Part shown: one piece after another, positions 15,945-16,101 of the stretch
How the letters are laid out: the number at the start of each line of letters is the position of its first letter
Position numbering within the stretch: the first letter of the stretch is position 1
Origin: JAVBLD01 sp031553705
GTDB taxonomy: Bacteria; Bacteroidota; Bacteroidia; Bacteroidales; Marinifilaceae
Length of the DNA stretch: 16,101 nucleotides
Direction of reading: 5' to 3'
Assembly (NCBI GenBank): GCA_031553705.1
Contig: JAVBLD010000027.1
Span: 1-16,101, forward strand
The notes under the pieces: generated by a model
Told to the model about the DNA's origin: nothing
The model's database searches: none
The model's input: only the letters and a program-made list of their open reading frames with translations
Program-made: the position numbers and the translations under genes

Positions 15945-16101
15945 GTTTATTCTGCAAATAAGAAAAGAGAGAAGGAAAACTTCAAATTCAATACAGTGCA
16001 CGACTTTAGAGATAATGTCAAAACCTTTGAACGGAAATATGACATTCCGCTGCTTGCCCCTTACCTGATCAGGTATAGAGACGAAACTACCGTCAGGACA
16101 A
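15945..16101 (+). CDS. Partial unidentified reading frame at the window end (no start seen)
   Basis: After a TAA at 15942-15944 the frame stays open to the window edge (52 codons). It reads protein-like, mixed-charge sequence such as FKFNTVHDFRDNVKTFE and YDIPLLAPYLIRYRDE. There is no ATG in it. A GTG at residue 17 is the only standard alternative start, and the plausible sequence begins before it. It starts just after the terminator hairpin. It may be a 5'-truncated gene remnant or an exon-like piece after a frameshift. I cannot name the family. The opposite strand is also open over most of this stretch but reads less like protein. Confidence 0.35.

Noticed and set aside
15916..16070. ATG-started frame beginning inside the terminator hairpin
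   Set aside because: Its start lies in the stem of a good terminator and the product looks random. The other plus frame is more protein-like.

Overview
The window looks like chromosomal DNA of a Bacteroidales gut anaerobe (Bacteroides/Parabacteroides-like; genus is inference). The reasons are a Bacteroidota-type 5S rRNA, an STN-containing SusC/RagA with a SusD/RagB partner, surface-type lipoproteins, a FecR/ECF sigma regulatory pair, start regions without a Shine-Dalgarno sequence, and two good matches to the Bacteroides -7 promoter element TAnnTTTG.

Layout. Positions 1-260 are the tail of an rRNA operon (5S rRNA, hairpin terminator, tRNA with CAT anticodon, second terminator). Positions 295-2307 (minus strand) hold a decayed DUF1254/DUF1214 lipoprotein gene with two compensating frameshifts and one stop, then an intact DUF1801 gene. 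Positions 2591-10937 (plus strand) are the core: a FecR-type anti-sigma factor, SusC, SusD, a DUF4843 lipoprotein and a PKD-like lipoprotein, closed by a clear terminator. No degradative enzyme is encoded in this operon. Positions 11269-13170 hold a small secreted Ig-like protein and the C-terminal barrel of a TonB-dependent receptor that has lost its front half. Positions 13258-14085 encode an unrecognised single-pass membrane protein with an EF-hand-like loop, convergent with an ECF sigma factor on the minus strand (14127-14678, TTG start). Positions 14824-15126 are the C-terminal remnant of a GH92 alpha-mannosidase with an internal stop. A second small secreted protein of unknown function (15436-15825) lies between two look-alike terminator hairpins. 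The window ends in a reading frame with no visible start.

How the genes may work together (inference from families). SusC/SusD would import a ligand across the outer membrane, with the DUF4843 and PKD-like lipoproteins as accessory surface proteins. The SusC STN domain would signal occupancy to FecR, which would release an ECF sigma factor. That sigma factor is not in its usual place next to fecR. The only one visible is about 11 kb away on the other strand, beside the GH92 remnant, so the locus may be a rearranged or eroded polysaccharide/glycoprotein utilisation locus. I see no clear new system. The most unusual parts are the split sigma/anti-sigma arrangement, the three gene remnants, and the two orphan secreted proteins in AT-rich DNA.
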